Below are positions 35,580 through 44,150 of a stretch of 64,000 nucleotides of DNA, piece by piece. Both the position numbers and the translations under genes were made by a program. Under the pieces are notes generated by a model, which did not search any database, was not told where the DNA came from, and saw nothing but the letters and a program-made list of their open reading frames with translations. The stretch is from Alphaproteobacteria bacterium (lineage in GTDB: Bacteria; Pseudomonadota; Alphaproteobacteria; Sphingomonadales; Sphingomonadaceae). How positions within the stretch are numbered: position 1 is the first letter of the stretch; each line of letters begins with the position of its first letter. The DNA lies in contig JAHJIJ010000019.1 in NCBI GenBank assembly GCA_018823325.1, positions 112,786 to 176,785 on the forward strand. The letters are read 5' to 3'.

Positions 35580-36014
35580 ATGCTTTCGCAACGAACGCGA
35601 TATTCCATCCGCGCGCTCCAGCACCTCGCGCGCCATTATGGCGAGGGGCCGATCCAGCTCACCGACATCGCGACCGCGCAGAATATTCCCGCGAAGTTTC
35701 TGACCGTCATCCTGTCCGAACTCAGCCGTGCCGGCCTCGTCGCGACGCGGCGCGGGCGGGAAGGCGGCTACTGGCTGGCGCTGCCGCCCATCGACATCCG
35801 CTATGGCGACATCTTCCGGCTCACCGATGGCGCCCTGGCGCTGGTGCCCTGTGCCAGCCGCTACGCGCACCAGCCGTGCAAGAACTGCCTTCCCGAAGAA
35901 GAGTGTGAATTGCGCCGGATCATGGTCAAGGTTCGTGATGAGACAGCGGCCATCCTTGACCGGCTGACCCTCGCGGACAAGTTTGAGGATGCAGAAGCGG
36001 ATGCGCCGGCCTGA
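35580..36014 (+). CDS. Rrf2-family transcriptional regulator
   Basis: A 144-residue regulator. The winged helix starts R-T-R-Y-S-I-R-A-L-Q-H-L-A and has the conserved R-R-G-R-E-G-G-Y-W-L-A. Four cysteines at 91, 100, 103 and 109 (C-x8-C-x2-C-x5-C) could hold an iron-sulfur cluster or sense oxidation, in the place where IscR and RirA have three. It probably controls sulfur, iron or redox genes; the target is unknown. An ArsC/Spx-like thioredoxin-fold gene follows 33 bp downstream. Confidence 0.9.
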   Translation: MLSQRTRYSIRALQHLARHYGEGPIQLTDIATAQNIPAKFLTVILSELSRAGLVATRRGREGGYWLALPPIDIRYGDIFRLTDGALALVPCASRYAHQPCKNCLPEEECELRRIMVKVRDETAAILDRLTLADKFEDAEADAPA

Positions 36015-36047
36015 GTCCCATCCGAAAACATTTTCAAGGAGACCATA

Positions 36048-36398
36048 TTGACCATCGTCCTGCACGGCACCCCCAATTGCGACACGGTGAAGAAAGCCCG
36101 CAAGTGGCTGGATGATCATGGCGTTGCTTATGACTTTCGCGATTACAAGAAGACGCCGCCCACGCGCGACGAGCTTTCCGGCTGGTCTGCGAATCTGGGC
36201 TGGGAGGTGCTGCTGAACCGGGCAGGAACGACTTTCCGCAAGCTACCGGAGGATGCGAAGACCGATCTGGACGAGGGCAAGGCGCTTTCGCTGATGGTCG
36301 AGCATCCCTCCATGATCAAGCGGCCTGTGGTGACTGGCGGTGGCGACACGCTCGTGGGATTCAAGCCTGAGCAATGGGCCGCCGCATTTTCCCGCTAA
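36048..36398 (+). CDS. ArsC/Spx-family protein (YffB-like)
   Basis: A 116-residue thioredoxin-fold protein with a single active-site Cys11 in H-G-T-P-N-C-D-T-V-K-K-A-R-K-W-L, and the ArsC-family R-P-V-V-T-G-G pattern near the C terminus. It starts at TTG 36048, supported by AAGGAG five bases upstream. The YffB subgroup uses glutathione and its role is not settled; true arsenate reductase activity should not be assumed, as no other ars genes are present. It is likely co-transcribed with the Rrf2 gene. Confidence 0.88.
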   Translation: MTIVLHGTPNCDTVKKARKWLDDHGVAYDFRDYKKTPPTRDELSGWSANLGWEVLLNRAGTTFRKLPEDAKTDLDEGKALSLMVEHPSMIKRPVVTGGGDTLVGFKPEQWAAAFSR

Positions 36399-36478
36399 TT
36401 TGCCCCAAGGGGTGACCTGGGAACGGCGGACGAGCCTTACGCATTTCTTCCACAAATAATTAGCTGGAAGGATACGCC

Positions 36479-36667
36479 ATGAAGCTCGTTTTGATTGGAC
36501 TGGTTACGGCCGGCGCGCTTGCCGTGTCGGGCTGCTCCACCTTGAAGGGCGCGGGGATCGGTGCCGCTGCGGGCGCGGGTACAGCCGCCGTGACGGATAA
36601 TGACGTCGGCAAGGGCGCGGTCGTTGGCGGTGCTGCCGGCGCCGTGGTTGGCACTGTCGTCGACTGA
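36479..36667 (+). CDS. Small glycine-zipper lipoprotein
   Basis: A 62-residue outer-membrane-type lipoprotein. The signal ends in lipobox V-S-G-C (C19), followed by a glycine zipper G-A-G-I-G-A-A-A-G-A-G and G-G-A-A-G-A-V-V-G. Such proteins resemble OsmB and similar envelope lipoproteins. GGAAGG precedes the ATG. It converges on hisN, 11 bp away. Confidence 0.85.
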   Translation: MKLVLIGLVTAGALAVSGCSTLKGAGIGAAAGAGTAAVTDNDVGKGAVVGGAAGAVVGTVVD

Positions 36668-36678
36668 GCGAACGGCAA

Positions 36679-37476
36679 TCACTCGTGGTTGTGTGACAGA
36701 GCCTCGATGACATCATCCAGGCGCGCCGGGTCTCCGATCGCAATGACATCGCCGGCGCTGGCGTCGTTCAGCGGCTCGCCTGACCAGTCGCACATATGCC
36801 CGCCGGCGCCTTCGACCACCGGCACCAGAGCTGCGAAGTCGTGGAGCTTGAGGCCGGTTTCGCAGACAATGTCGACATAGCCGCTCGCGAGCAGGCCGTA
36901 ATTGTAGCAATCGCCCCCATAAATCGGGCCCTGACCCATCCTGTCGCCCGACACTGCAGCGGCGAGCGCGAGATAATGCTCGCCCTCATGTGCACTGAAG
37001 AGGTGCGGGCTGGTCGTGGCGAGTTGGGCGCCGAGCAATTCGCGGCAGGAGCGTGTGCGCACTGGCTTCCCATTAAAAGTGGTCGGCATGCCCATGGCGC
37101 CCACCCACCGCTCGCCGCTGATCGGCTGGTCTATGATGCCGAGCACGGGCCAGCCATCCTGCATCAGCGCGATGAGTGTGCCGAAGATCGGCCGGCCCGC
37201 GATGAAGCTGCGCGTGCCGTCGATGGGATCGAGCACCCACTGCCGCGAGGCACCCTCGCGGACGGTGCCATATTCCTCGCCGATGATGCCCTCTGCCGGT
37301 CGTTGCTTCTCTAGCAGGGCGCGAATGGCCAGTTCCGCGGCCCGGTCGGCTTCCGTCACCGGCGAGGCATCGGCCTTGGATTCTATGTCGTAAGGCGCGC
37401 GGAAGAAGGGCCGGATTGCTGCGCCTGCCGCGTCGGCAAGGGCGTGGGCGAGAGCGATATCGTCAGTCAGAGCCAT
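36679..37476 (-). CDS. hisN: Histidinol-phosphatase of the inositol monophosphatase family
   Basis: A 265-residue Mg-dependent phosphatase. The metal site is complete: E in I-G-E-E-Y-G, D-P-I-D-G-T-R (W-V-L-D-P-I-D-G-T-R-S-F-I-A-G-R-P), and the C-terminal W-S-G-E-P-L / A-G-D region. The F-I-A-G-R-P-x-F-G-T segment is characteristic of the HisN branch, which removes phosphate from L-histidinol phosphate in histidine biosynthesis, rather than true inositol monophosphatase. Gene symbol given with moderate confidence. Its start overlaps nothing; 133 bp separate it from the next plus-strand gene. Confidence 0.82.
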   Translation of the reverse strand: MALTDDIALAHALADAAGAAIRPFFRAPYDIESKADASPVTEADRAAELAIRALLEKQRPAEGIIGEEYGTVREGASRQWVLDPIDGTRSFIAGRPIFGTLIALMQDGWPVLGIIDQPISGERWVGAMGMPTTFNGKPVRTRSCRELLGAQLATTSPHLFSAHEGEHYLALAAAVSGDRMGQGPIYGGDCYNYGLLASGYVDIVCETGLKLHDFAALVPVVEGAGGHMCDWSGEPLNDASAGDVIAIGDPARLDDVIEALSHNHE

Positions 37477-37609
37477 GGCGCTGCGCTACGGTCAAAGATG
37501 CGCGAGGGCCAGAGCTTTTCGTTCGATCCCCCTCGCTTCCGGCTCACGTCCGACGGCTAAAGTGTCATCCACCCGAGCCGTTCTTCATCATGATGATCAG
37601 GGAACGACC

Positions 37610-37870
37610 ATGCGCCTGCTGATGTGGGCTCTGACACTTGGCTTCGCCTTCGGAGCCATGGGTCTGTGGCTGGACAGCCCATTTTATGGTGCGCGGAGCA
37701 TCGCGCTGGGGCTGGCGTCGTTGGCCTTCCTGGCCTGCCCATTCCTCTGGGCAAGACCCGATGGTCTGGTGCCCGACGAGCTCGCCGTGCCCGGCAAGGC
37801 GCGGCTGATGCTTGCGCTCGCGCTAGTCTTTGCCGCGCCGCTGTTGCTGCCCTGGCAACTTTGGCTCTGA
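37610..37870 (+). CDS. Small integral membrane protein
   Basis: An 86-residue protein starting at 37610 (MRLLMWALTLGF), with AGGGA 5 bases upstream. Three hydrophobic helices are predicted (about 3-20, 28-46, 66-84) with the motif D-G-L-V-P-D-E between the second and third. The function is unknown. It ends 42 bp before mutM and is probably transcribed with it. Confidence 0.7.
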   Translation: MRLLMWALTLGFAFGAMGLWLDSPFYGARSIALGLASLAFLACPFLWARPDGLVPDELAVPGKARLMLALALVFAAPLLLPWQLWL

Positions 37871-37912
37871 TGCCTGTTGGCGCGGGCCGCCGGGCGGCTT
37901 ATGCGTCAGGGG

Positions 37913-38722
37913 ATGCCTGAGCTTCCTGAAGTCGAGACAACCGTAGCCGGCCTGCGCCAGGTGCTGGATGGCGCGCAGCTGACCATGGTCGAGCCGCGCC
38001 GCGCGGACCTGCGCTTTCCGTTTCCGCCGGACCTGCGCCAGCGCCTCACCGGCGCGCGGGTCACCGGCCTCTCCCGCCGAGCCAAATATGGCCTGATCGA
38101 GACCGACCGGGGCGATACGATGATCTTCCACCTCGGCATGTCCGGACGCTGGCGGATCGATCCGAGCGAGATCGGCAAGCATGATCATCTGCTGGTGGAG
38201 ACGGCGAGCCATCGCCTTGCGCTCAACGATCCGCGCCGTTTCGGCTTCGTGCATCTGGTCGAGAGCGGCGCCATCAACGCTTATCCGCCCTTCGTCGCGC
38301 TGGGGCCGGAGCCGCTGGGCGAGGATCTGACCGCTGCCTTTCTGGCCGATGCGCTGGCCGGGCGGGGCGCGCCGATCAAGGCGATGCTGCTCGATCAGCG
38401 GATCGTGGCGGGACTCGGCAATATCTATGTCTGCGAAGCGCTGAACATCGCAGGGATCTCGCCAACGCGGGCGGCGGGGCGCATTTCCAGGGCGCGGCTT
38501 GCCCGGCTGGTCGATGCGATCCGGGCGGTGCTGATTGCCGCGATTGCTGCCGGCGGCTCTACCTTGCGCGATTATGCACGGCCCGATGGCGAACTTGGTT
38601 ATTTTGCCAAGGACTGGCGGGTTTACGGGCGGGAGGGGCTTGTCTGTCCCTGCGGCGGCATCGTGAGGCGCCGGGTCGATTCGGGGCGCTCGACCTTCTA
38701 TTGTCCGGCCTGTCAGAGCTAG
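37913..38722 (+). CDS. mutM: Formamidopyrimidine-DNA glycosylase
   Basis: A 269-residue base-excision repair enzyme that removes 8-oxoguanine. The mature N terminus P2-E3 (MPELPEVETTVAGL) holds the catalytic proline; the conserved Lys is in R-A-K-Y-G-L; and the C-terminal zinc finger has two CxxC-like pairs (C-P-C-G and Y-C-P-A-C). The start at 37913 is decided by the invariant PELPEVE. The N-terminal 12 codons of the longer frame are not part of the family. Confidence 0.96.
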   Translation: MPELPEVETTVAGLRQVLDGAQLTMVEPRRADLRFPFPPDLRQRLTGARVTGLSRRAKYGLIETDRGDTMIFHLGMSGRWRIDPSEIGKHDHLLVETASHRLALNDPRRFGFVHLVESGAINAYPPFVALGPEPLGEDLTAAFLADALAGRGAPIKAMLLDQRIVAGLGNIYVCEALNIAGISPTRAAGRISRARLARLVDAIRAVLIAAIAAGGSTLRDYARPDGELGYFAKDWRVYGREGLVCPCGGIVRRRVDSGRSTFYCPACQS

Positions 38723-38730
38723 TCGTGAGG

Positions 38731-39357
38731 ATGCGCGCCGCCATGAAAGTGCTGCCTCTCGCCGCGCGGATCGCGGCCCTGATCGTCGGCCTGATTGCCT
38801 TTGCCGCGCTGGCCATCCGCTTTGCGGTGTCGCTGGAGCAGGCCGGATCGGCGCAGGCGGCAGCCTGGACGATGCTGCGCTTCTTCACGATCATCGGCAA
38901 TCTGCTCACCTGCATCATCCTCTTCGGCGTGGCGCTGGGGGTGAAGGCGGCGGGCCATCCCCGGCGACTGGCCGGCATCATGCTGCTGATGGGACTCATC
39001 GGTGTCGTCTACGCTGTCCTGCTGCGCTCGACCGAAAATCTGAGCGGGCCGGCAGAGACATCCAACCTGCTGCTGCATTACATCGCGCCGCCCGCCGTGG
39101 CGCTTTACTGGCTGATCTTCGCGCCCAAGGGACGGCTGGTCTATTCGGATACGCTGCGCTGGGCGCTGCTGCCGATGGCCTATCTGGCCTATGCCCTTGG
39201 CCGCGCGCAGTTTGACGGACGCTACCCCTATCCCTTCCTCGATGTCGCCCGGCATGGCTGGATGCAGGTGGGCCTGACCTCGGCGATGATGGCCGCGGGC
39301 TTCATGGTGGTCGGCGCGGTGGTCGTCTGGATCGACCGGCGAATCGGGCGCCGTTGA
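38731..39357 (+). CDS. Pr6Pr-family integral membrane protein
   Basis: A 208-residue protein, six membrane helices, with F-F-T-I-I-G-N-L-L-T, L-L-H-Y-I-A-P-P-A-V-A-L-Y-W-L-I-F-A-P-K-G, and Y-P-Y-P-F-L-D motifs typical of the Pr6Pr/AIG1-like membrane family. Start sites at GTG 38725, ATG 38731 and ATG 38743 are all possible; 38731 chosen because the protein then begins with a basic residue stretch before helix 1. Function is unknown; it follows mutM by 8 bp. Confidence 0.8.
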   Translation: MRAAMKVLPLAARIAALIVGLIAFAALAIRFAVSLEQAGSAQAAAWTMLRFFTIIGNLLTCIILFGVALGVKAAGHPRRLAGIMLLMGLIGVVYAVLLRSTENLSGPAETSNLLLHYIAPPAVALYWLIFAPKGRLVYSDTLRWALLPMAYLAYALGRAQFDGRYPYPFLDVARHGWMQVGLTSAMMAAGFMVVGAVVVWIDRRIGRR

Positions 39358-39664
39358 GCGACATTGCTCGCGTTCGAATCATGCGTGAGCGAAAGCGCGT
39401 GACAAAGCGCTGCACTGGCGCGCGGGCATCATCGTTTCGCTGAGCAAAAAACCCGGAATTCCGGGCTTCTTGCAGCGGAACTTCTCGAACGTCGCGCATA
39501 GACGCCATGGAGAGTTTGAAAAATCTCTTCCAGAGATATACTACATCTCTGAATTTACGTGATAATTTACGGAGTCAAAGAGCGGCGAAGGCAGCCATCG
39601 CGTGTGAAGTTATGCGATGTTCCGCGCAAATAGGACAGCCCGACGCGCGCGTGCCTGCGCCGTC
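39358..39664. other. Convergent gap with terminator hairpin and an AT-rich island
   Basis: A 307-bp gap between the convergent Pr6Pr and aminopeptidase genes. It contains a terminator-like palindrome (39445-39469) and an AT-rich block (about 39505-39580) with ATCTCT repeats in alternating orientation and a candidate promoter TTGAAA/TATACT. No protein that I trust; an 80-residue ORF starting at 39507 has no conserved features. Confidence 0.5.
39445..39466 (-). terminator. Terminator of the aminopeptidase gene
   Basis: CCCGG-AATT-CCGGG (39452-39465). On the minus strand the hairpin is followed by TTTTTTGC, a good terminator for the aminopeptidase gene; on the plus strand CTTCTT follows, so it may also end the Pr6Pr transcript. 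Confidence 0.65.
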
Positions 39665-41443
39665 TCACAGCGGCGCGCAGGCGGCCTCCAGCCATGCCTT
39701 GTCCTCGCCTTCCAGCTGCGGGCCGACGATCTCCAGCGTGCGGGCGTGATAGGCATTCACCCAGTCGCGCTCGGCTGGCGTGAGCGCCTCGACCTCGATC
39801 AGTACGCGGTCGATGGGGGTGTGGCTCAGCGTCTCGAAAGCATACCAGGGCCGATCATTCTCGCCGGTGCCGCTCTCCACGACCAGCACGAGATTCTCGA
39901 TGCGGATGCCGTAGGCGCCGGTCTTGTAATAGCCCGGCTCGTTGGAGAGGATCATGCCCGGCTGGAGGGGCTCATCGCCGCTGGCCGTTGCGATGCGCTG
40001 CGGGCCTTCATGCACGGAGAGGAAGCTGCCGACGCCATGGCCAGTGCCATGCGCGTAATCCAGCGCTTCGGCCCAGAGGAACTGCCGGGCCAGCACATCG
40101 AGCTGGCTGCCGCGCGTGCCTGCGGGGAAGCGCGCGCAGGCCAGTGCGATATGGCCCTTGAGCACCAGCGTGAAGCGGTGGCGCATCTCGTCGCTGGGCG
40201 TGCCGATGGCCATGGTGCGGGTGATGTCAGTCGTCCCGTCGCGATATTGCCCACCGGAATCGACCAGCAGCAGCGTGCCGCTTTCCACCGGGCGGCAGGT
40301 TTCCGCACTCGCCTTGTAGTGGACGATTGCGCCATTCGGGCCGGAGCCGGAAATGGTGTCGAAGCTCAGGTCCACCAGCGCGCCGGTTTCCTCGCGGAAG
40401 GCCTGCAAGCGGTCCGACACGCTGATTTCGGTCTGGCCGCCCTTTGGCCCTTCAATCGAAAGCCAGCGCAGGAATTTGGCCATCGCCGCGCCGTCGCGGG
40501 CCTGCGCTGCCTTGTGCCCCGTAATCTCGGTCTCGTTTTTCACGGCCTTGGGCAGCACGGCGGGATCGCGCAGCGGCTTGATCGTCGCGTTGGCCTTGTC
40601 GAGCGCCTCAAAGATTGCGGACACGGCCCGGTCGGGATCGACGGCGACGGTCTTGCCGGTGAGGCCGCCGAGCGCGGTTATGAACTCTGCGCGATCAAGA
40701 AGGGTCACTGCATTGCCGAGATGCGCGCGCACGTCCGCATCGATCTTGGCCGGATCGACGAACATCTCCGCCTTCCCATCCGCATGGAGCAGCGCATAAG
40801 CCAGCGCGACAGGCGTGTGCGTCACGTCCGCGCCGCGGATGTTGAAGGTCCAGGCGATGGAATCGAGCGCCGTCAGGACGGTGGCGTCCACATCCTGCGC
40901 CTTCATCCAGTCGGCCATGTCCGCCCGCTTGGCGGCACTGCTGCGCCCGGCGTAACGATCTTCATGCGGGATCAGGCGCGCCTTGCTGGGGTGCGGACGA
41001 TCATCCCACACGGCATCGACGGGATTGCTTTCGACCGGGACGAGGATGGCGCCCTTCTTTGCGAGCGCGCTTGTGGCGTCCTCGACCCAGCGGCGGGTGT
41101 GCAGCCAGGGATCGTAGCCGATCCGCCCGCCCGCCGGTGCATGGTCGCCCAGCCATGCGGCGACGCTGGTCTGCGGCACGCTCTCGAACTGCCAGTGCGC
41201 GCCATCCACCTGATCGCGCACCTGCAGCGTATAGCGCCCATCCGTGAAAATCGCGGCTTCTTCCGGCAGCACCACGGCGCTGCCTGCCGAACCGAGAAAA
41301 CCGGTCAGCCAGGCGAGGCGCTGGGCATAGGCGCCGACATATTCGGAAAGATACTCGTCCGTGAGCGGCACGACGAAGCCGTCGAGCGACTCGCGGGAAA
41401 GCTGGGCGCGCAGGGCGCGGAGGCGATCTTCATGGGTGGACAT
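39665..41443 (-). CDS. pepP: Xaa-Pro aminopeptidase (M24B, aminopeptidase P)
   Basis: A 592-residue cytoplasmic metallopeptidase removing N-terminal residues before proline. It has creatinase-like N domains and the C-terminal pita-bread domain with metal ligands in V-D-S-G-G-Q-Y-R-D-G-T-T-D-I-T-R-T, H-G-T-G-H-G-V-G-S-F-L-S-V-H-E-G-P and I-L-S-N-E-P-G-Y-Y. Length is that of the eukaryote-like long form (about 600) rather than E. coli PepP (440). Symbol given loosely. A terminator lies downstream. Confidence 0.9.
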   Translation of the reverse strand: MSTHEDRLRALRAQLSRESLDGFVVPLTDEYLSEYVGAYAQRLAWLTGFLGSAGSAVVLPEEAAIFTDGRYTLQVRDQVDGAHWQFESVPQTSVAAWLGDHAPAGGRIGYDPWLHTRRWVEDATSALAKKGAILVPVESNPVDAVWDDRPHPSKARLIPHEDRYAGRSSAAKRADMADWMKAQDVDATVLTALDSIAWTFNIRGADVTHTPVALAYALLHADGKAEMFVDPAKIDADVRAHLGNAVTLLDRAEFITALGGLTGKTVAVDPDRAVSAIFEALDKANATIKPLRDPAVLPKAVKNETEITGHKAAQARDGAAMAKFLRWLSIEGPKGGQTEISVSDRLQAFREETGALVDLSFDTISGSGPNGAIVHYKASAETCRPVESGTLLLVDSGGQYRDGTTDITRTMAIGTPSDEMRHRFTLVLKGHIALACARFPAGTRGSQLDVLARQFLWAEALDYAHGTGHGVGSFLSVHEGPQRIATASGDEPLQPGMILSNEPGYYKTGAYGIRIENLVLVVESGTGENDRPWYAFETLSHTPIDRVLIEVEALTPAERDWVNAYHARTLEIVGPQLEGEDKAWLEAACAPL

Positions 41444-41615
41444 GCGTAAGCTGTTTTCCTCTTGGGCCCCGTTCGTCGCATTTTTGGGCTGTCGTTAAGA
41501 TGTTTGGACCAACATAGGGCTTTCGCAACGGCTTGCCAGCACTTGCGGGCAGCTTTCGCCATTGATCAGACGCTGCTAAGAGCGAGATCAGAACCGGAGC
41601 AAAGATAAACACAAT

Positions 41616-42134
41616 ATGGGCGTCGCCGAGACCATCACCCTGACGCACAGCTGGCCAGTCTATGAGGCGAGCTGGCGGCTGCCGATTATTCCGCAGGAGC
41701 ATGCGGGCCGGGCGGTGCTGGAAGCGCTGGGCGTGGGGCTGTGGAGTTGCCGGCTGGCAGACAATGCCTTGACCTGGTCTCAAGCGGTACACGATCTGTT
41801 TGGCATCCCCGTGGAGGAGAAGCTCACGCGATCGCTCGCGGCTTCACTCTATCTGCCGGAATCGCGCACGGCCATGGAAGAACTGCGGGCGTACGCAATT
41901 CGCCATCATCGCGGCTTTACGCTGGATGCGCAGCTGCGCCGCCCCGACGGAGACATCCGCTGGATGCGGCTGACCGCAGCGCCGGTGCTCTGCGAAGGGC
42001 GCGTCGTGCGGCTCACCGGCACCAAGCAGGACGTGACCGCCGAATATGAAGGCGAGGGGACCACGTCGATTCGTCAAACAACCGGAGCCTCGCGGGAACG
42101 CGACCCGGCGGTGCGCATTCCCTCAACTCTATAA
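41616..42134 (+). CDS. Stand-alone PAS-domain protein
   Basis: A 172-residue protein with one PAS fold (about 32-147): A-L-G-V-G-L-W-S-C-R-L-A-D-N-A-L-T-W-S, a W-x-R-x-x-A segment and the closing strand R-V-V-R-L-T-G-T-K-Q-D-V-T-A of PAS_3. No kinase, HTH or GGDEF output domain is attached, so it may act by protein-protein binding. The C-terminal 25 residues are disordered. The ribosome-binding site is weak. 188 bp follow before the permease gene, without any supported gene. Confidence 0.75.
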   Translation: MGVAETITLTHSWPVYEASWRLPIIPQEHAGRAVLEALGVGLWSCRLADNALTWSQAVHDLFGIPVEEKLTRSLAASLYLPESRTAMEELRAYAIRHHRGFTLDAQLRRPDGDIRWMRLTAAPVLCEGRVVRLTGTKQDVTAEYEGEGTTSIRQTTGASRERDPAVRIPSTL

Positions 42135-42322
42135 TTCTCCGCTGTTGAGCAGCCTGGCCGGCGCCCTCTCGTTTCGGCTCGACATTCAGGGCGCGGTCTT
42201 TCATGCCGATGGTTCGCGCCGTGGGGCGGCGTCTGCTACAAGGGTTGCAATGGATCGGATCACGGTTTCAGGATCATGGATGTCGGGTCGCGGGGGTTTG
42301 ATCCGGGCAGCGGGTCGGCGCA

Positions 42323-44095
42323 ATGCTTGATTGGCTCTCAGCTATAATCCAGGCGAACCAGGCGCTCATCGGCCTCGTCATCCTTGTCGGCCTGTTCGCT
42401 GCCTTCGTGCGGGAGCGCTATCCGGCGACCGTGACGGCGGTGCTGGGCGTCTGCGCCTTCCTCGTGACGGGGTTGCTGGACAGTGCCTCGCTGCTGCGCG
42501 CCTTTGCCAACCCCGCGCCGATCACCATTGCCTCCATGTTCGTGCTCTCGGCTGCGTTGACCCGCACCGGCATATTGGACGTGATCGGCAACTGGATCGT
42601 CGCGCGCGCGAAGGCGCACCCCATTCGGGCCATGGTGGAGCTGGCGCTGGGCCTGCTTGTGGCCACGGCGTTCATGAACAACACGCCGGTAGTCGTGATC
42701 ATGATCCCGATCGTCCTGCGGCTGGCGGCGGCCATCAACGTCTCAGCCAAGAAGTTCCTTATTCCGCTTTCCTACATCGCGATGCTCGCGGGCACGCTGA
42801 CACTGGTCGGCACATCGACCAACCTGCTGGTGGATGGTGTGGCGCGCGATCTGGGCATGGAGCCGTTCGGCATCTTCGAGATCACGCCGGTGGGCATCAT
42901 CGTTGCGCTGGTGGGCACCGTGGCGCTGGCCATTCTCGGGCAGTTCCTGCTGCCGGGCGGCGACATGGCGCCCTATCACAGCGATGCCGACCGCGTGTTC
43001 CTGAGCGAAATCCGCATTCCCAAGGATAGCGCGCTGATCGGCAAGACCATGGCCGAAAGCGGGCTGCTCAAGCGGATGAGGCTGGTCAACGTCCAGCGCG
43101 GCAGCCAGATCGTCGAGGAGGCCGACGAGCCGCTGATGGCGGGCGACCGGCTGGTGGTGCGCGCCAAGCTGGCAGACCTGATGACCCTGCGCACGCACAA
43201 GGACATCGAACTGGGCATCGCCACGGTCGGCCAGGCAGCGGCGAATGCACCGATGGTCGTGGAAGCGATCATTTCGCCGGGCCATCCCAGCATCGGCACC
43301 CGGATGGTCGAAATCCCGTTCATGAACGTGCTGCCGGTGCGGCTGCTCGGCATCACCCGCCACCGCCATGATGCCGGGCCGACGCTGGCCGACAGCCGCA
43401 TTCGCGCGGCCGACACGGTGCTGGTGACGGGATCGGAAGCCGCCATCAACAGCCTGCGCGAGAACCAGAATCTGATCGGCGTCCAGGAAACCGAAGGCGT
43501 CGCCTTCCGCCCGACCAAGGCGCCAATTGCCGTGGCGGCGCTGGCCGGCACGATCATCCTCTCCGCGCTCGGTCTGATCCCGATCATGGTCGCGGGCCTG
43601 ATTGCGGTGGGTGTGGTCCTCGGCGCGCGGTGTCTGGACGGGGACGAGGCATGGGCCTCGATCAACGGCGATGTGCTGGTGCTGATCTACGCCATGCTGT
43701 GCGTCGGCACCGCGCTCGATCAGGCCGGCAGCATCACGCTTCTGGTGGGCTACATGCTGCCATTGCTGGAAGGGGCCAGTCCGCTCCTGCTGCTGTTCAT
43801 CGTCTATTTCGCATCGAGCGCGCTGACCGAGGCGGTGAGCAACAATGCCGTGGCGGTGATCATGACGCCCATCGTCATCGGGCTGGGGACGAGCCTGGGC
43901 ACCGACCCGCGCCCGCTGCTGATTGCGGTGATGTTTGCCGCTTCGGCCAGTTTCGCGACGCCGATCAGCTATCAGACCAACACGATGGTCTATGCGGCGG
44001 GCAACTATCGTTTCGCGGACTTTCTGCGCATCGGTCTGCCGATGAACCTGGTGGTCGGGCTGGTGACCTGTCTGGCGCTGGCAGCGCTTTACTGA
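42323..44095 (+). CDS. SLC13/DASS-family permease with RCK C-terminal (TrkA-C) domains
   Basis: A 590-residue transporter with 10-12 membrane helices in two halves, separated by two TrkA-C type regulatory domains (about 230-400; S-A-L-I-G-K-T-M-A-E-S and P-S-I-G-T-R-M-V-E). Signature segments are A-F-M-N-N-T-P-V-V-V-I-M-I-P and S-N-N-A-V-A-V-I-M-T-P-I, typical of divalent anion:Na+ symporters (sulfate, citrate or dicarboxylates). The start ATG 42323 follows a weak ribosome-binding site; the substrate is unknown. Confidence 0.9.
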   Translation: MLDWLSAIIQANQALIGLVILVGLFAAFVRERYPATVTAVLGVCAFLVTGLLDSASLLRAFANPAPITIASMFVLSAALTRTGILDVIGNWIVARAKAHPIRAMVELALGLLVATAFMNNTPVVVIMIPIVLRLAAAINVSAKKFLIPLSYIAMLAGTLTLVGTSTNLLVDGVARDLGMEPFGIFEITPVGIIVALVGTVALAILGQFLLPGGDMAPYHSDADRVFLSEIRIPKDSALIGKTMAESGLLKRMRLVNVQRGSQIVEEADEPLMAGDRLVVRAKLADLMTLRTHKDIELGIATVGQAAANAPMVVEAIISPGHPSIGTRMVEIPFMNVLPVRLLGITRHRHDAGPTLADSRIRAADTVLVTGSEAAINSLRENQNLIGVQETEGVAFRPTKAPIAVAALAGTIILSALGLIPIMVAGLIAVGVVLGARCLDGDEAWASINGDVLVLIYAMLCVGTALDQAGSITLLVGYMLPLLEGASPLLLLFIVYFASSALTEAVSNNAVAVIMTPIVIGLGTSLGTDPRPLLIAVMFAASASFATPISYQTNTMVYAAGNYRFADFLRIGLPMNLVVGLVTCLALAALY

Positions 44096-44150
44096 GGGCA
44101 TAAAGCCGGGCGGCATTGAGCGGCGCGGCGCGAGCGCCTATCTGGCGCAG

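Noticed and set aside
39372..39380. GTTCGAATC resembling a tRNA T-loop
   Set aside because: No acceptor, D or anticodon stem could be built around it.
39617..41449. 610-codon plus-strand ORF opposite the Xaa-Pro aminopeptidase
   Set aside because: The minus strand has the metal-binding motifs of M24 enzymes; this frame is a shadow.
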